Source of the DNA: Peptococcaceae bacterium CEB3
GTDB lineage: Bacteria > Bacillota > Desulfitobacteriia > Desulfitobacteriales > Desulfitobacteriaceae
Assembly (NCBI GenBank): GCA_001029295.1
Contig: LDXJ01000064.1
Location: 186,001 to 250,000, forward strand
DNA: 64,000 nucleotides
Reading direction: 5' to 3'
Shown here: positions 62,463-64,000 of the stretch, in pieces
How positions within the stretch are numbered: the first letter of the stretch is position 1
Layout of the letters: each line of letters begins with the position of its first letter
The notes under the pieces: generated by a model
Database searches by the model: none
What the model was told of the DNA's origin: nothing
Seen by the model: the letters and a program-made list of their open reading frames with translations, nothing else
Made by a program: the position numbers and the translations under genes

Positions 62463-63977
62463 TTGGGCCAAGGTTATGTTTATCTAGTGGGTGCGGGTCC
62501 CGGGGATCCGGGTTTAATTACGGTGAAAGGGGCGGACTGCCTGGCCCGGGCGGAGGTCCTGGTTTATGACCGTCTGGCTTCCAGACGTTTCCTGAGTTGG
62601 GTTTCGCCGGAGTGCGAGCTGATTTATGTGGGGAAATCCCCTGAAAGGCATACGTTGACCCAAGGTGAGATTAACGCTCTCCTGGTTCGCAAAGGTGCGG
62701 AAGGAAAAACCGTGGTCAGGCTCAAAGGCGGGGATCCTTTCGTCTTCGGGCGCGGCGGGGAAGAAGCCGAAGCCTTGATCGAGGCCGGGCTCCCTTTCGA
62801 AATCGTGCCGGGTATTACGTCGGCCGTTGCGGTGCCCGCTTATGCCGGCATTCCGGTGACTCACAGGGACCTGACTTCGAGTCTGACGATCGTCACCGGC
62901 CACGAAGATCCCAATAAGAACACATCATCGCTCAATTGGGAGCAGATTGCGCCCGGAACGGGGACCCTCGTGTTTCTCATGGGCATGGAGAACCTGGAAC
63001 TCATTGCCAAGAAGCTGAGAGAGTACGGCCGGCCGGCCGAGACCCCGGTCGCGGTCATCCAATGGGGGACCCGGCCTGAACAGAGAGTGGTTACCGGGCG
63101 TCTGGATGAGATTTCTGCCTTGGCCGAAGAGGGAGGTTTTACTTCCCCGGCCATTATTTTAGTGGGTGATGTCGTTTCCCTGAGAACCAGGCTGCAGTGG
63201 TTTGAGAAGAAACCCCTGTTCGGCCAGAGAATTGTGGTCACCCGGGCTCGCCGGCAAGCGAGTGCGTTGGCCCGGGCGATTGAGGAGTTTGGCGGAGAGG
63301 CTTGGGAGTTTCCGGCGATCGATTTTGCGCCTCCTACGGACCCCAGCCGTTTGGCTTTGGCCGTCGAGAAGATCAAGAGTTTCGAATGGCTGGTTTTTAC
63401 CAGTGTCAACGGAGTGGAGGCTTTTCTGGGCGAGTTGAAGCGGCAGGCCAAAGATATCCGCGACTTGGCGGGAATTGACCTGGTGGCAATCGGACCCGCG
63501 ACTCAGGCGGCTTTGGAAGACAGGGGCCTGCGCGTGTCCTTTGTGCCGCCGGAGTATCGGGCGGAGGCGATTATCAGCGGGTTGGCCGGTCGGGTCTTAA
63601 GAGGGCAGCGCGTTCTGTTGGCCCGGGCCGAGGAAGCCAGGGACATCCTGCCTGAGTCTTTGAAGGCCTTGGGGGCGGACGTCTGGGACGTCCCCGCTTA
63701 CCGCACAGTCTTGGGTCCGGCGGACCGGGATATGCTCAAGGGTCTCTTGGCTCAGAAATCGGTGCAGGCGGTGACGTTCACCAGTTCTTCGACAGTGCGA
63801 AACTTCATGCGGATGGTCGACGGGGACAAAAGCCTCTTGGCAGGGATCAAGTTATTTTCTATCGGTCCCATCACCAGTGCCACAGCCCGGGATCTCGGCC
63901 TGACGATTGACGGCGAAGCGGAGAAGTATACCATCAAGGGATTGGTTCAAGCCCTGGTGAAGGGGGTTAAGGAATGA
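62463..63977 (+). CDS. cobA-hemD: Uroporphyrinogen-III C-methyltransferase / uroporphyrinogen-III synthase fusion
   Basis: A 504-aa fusion. Residues 1-250 are the SUMT domain (VYLVGAGPGDPGLITVKGAD, VVRLKGGDPFVFGRGGEEAE, GIPVTHRD); residues about 255-504 are HemD (GQRIVVTRARRQASALARAI, WLVFTSVNGVEAFL, VTFTSSSTVRNFM). Makes uroporphyrinogen III and methylates it to precorrin-2, feeding SirC. TTG 63 rather than GTG 62454 is favoured by GGGGTG spacing and the family N-terminus. The stop overlaps the next ATG. Confidence 0.94.
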   Translation: MGQGYVYLVGAGPGDPGLITVKGADCLARAEVLVYDRLASRRFLSWVSPECELIYVGKSPERHTLTQGEINALLVRKGAEGKTVVRLKGGDPFVFGRGGEEAEALIEAGLPFEIVPGITSAVAVPAYAGIPVTHRDLTSSLTIVTGHEDPNKNTSSLNWEQIAPGTGTLVFLMGMENLELIAKKLREYGRPAETPVAVIQWGTRPEQRVVTGRLDEISALAEEGGFTSPAIILVGDVVSLRTRLQWFEKKPLFGQRIVVTRARRQASALARAIEEFGGEAWEFPAIDFAPPTDPSRLALAVEKIKSFEWLVFTSVNGVEAFLGELKRQAKDIRDLAGIDLVAIGPATQAALEDRGLRVSFVPPEYRAEAIISGLAGRVLRGQRVLLARAEEARDILPESLKALGADVWDVPAYRTVLGPADRDMLKGLLAQKSVQAVTFTSSSTVRNFMRMVDGDKSLLAGIKLFSIGPITSATARDLGLTIDGEAEKYTIKGLVQALVKGVKE

Positions 63978-64000
63978 TCAGCGTTACCAAGCTGCTTTTC
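63974..64000 (+). CDS. Start of next gene (possible AhbC/NirJ-like radical SAM protein)
   Basis: Only nine codons are in the window (MISVTKLLF), starting with ATG that overlaps the cobA-hemD stop. The N-terminus resembles those of AhbC/NirJ1 heme-pathway proteins, which would suit the siroheme-dependent route, but nine residues cannot prove it. Confidence 0.4.

Overview
The window is a chromosomal segment of a spore-forming anaerobic Firmicute, most like the Peptococcaceae/Desulfitobacteriales group. The evidence is a T-box leader, a GerA-family germination protein, a DUF1657 protein, a minimal SufCB pair, HdrCB, futalosine-type menaquinone genes and siroheme/heme genes. No rRNA, CRISPR array or intact transposase gene was seen. 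The genus is inferred, not shown.

Layout. 1-12.5 kb is core: rel, dtd, an MBL hydrolase and hemZ; a T-box-controlled hisS-aspS pair; csoR-trxA; a small Cys-rich gene; a CopZ-like gene that very probably encodes a selenoprotein; and gltX. A tRNA-Glu(CTC) lies at 12.8 kb. 13.3-32.6 kb is an accessory region, partly AT-richer and visibly eroded: a DUF488 gene pair, a helicase remnant, acetyltransferases, a VOC protein, an XRE regulator with a striking operator array, a CPBP protease, a broken hydrolase, an HD protein, a MarR-ICMT operon, and two divergent TetR/PEP-synthase-like units. Two short gene fragments are duplicated at a distance across it (VOC at 16.6 and 22.1 kb; GNAT at 25.2 and 32.6 kb).

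32.6-50.9 kb returns to core-like genes: ldh, an ArsR-CDF zinc-type operon, an ABC importer, a ChrB-domain protein with a COG4280-type membrane protein, MOSC, sufC-sufB, a GerA-type protein, MFS, DUF1657, an AlkA-type glycosylase, a B12-binding radical SAM protein and speD. 51.4-59.1 kb is respiratory: hdrC (with an in-frame amber codon) and hdrB, a degenerate prenyl-synthase, mqnP, mqnE, mqnC, tatC, tatA/B and hepT, which together would make menaquinone, export folded redox proteins and handle electrons. 59.3-64 kb carries sirC, hemA, hemC and cobA-hemD, making uroporphyrinogen III and siroheme, and runs off the edge into another gene.

Standing features. (i) An in-frame UGA followed by a SECIS-like hairpin at 10665 aligns with a cysteine of CopZ. 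(ii) About a dozen unrelated short tandem repeats sit at gene junctions and even inside hemZ. (iii) Several genes are broken by one change each (hydrolase, PEP-synthase-like gene, hdrC). (iv) A split PEP-synthase-like gene pair has the subunit layout of phenylphosphate synthase.
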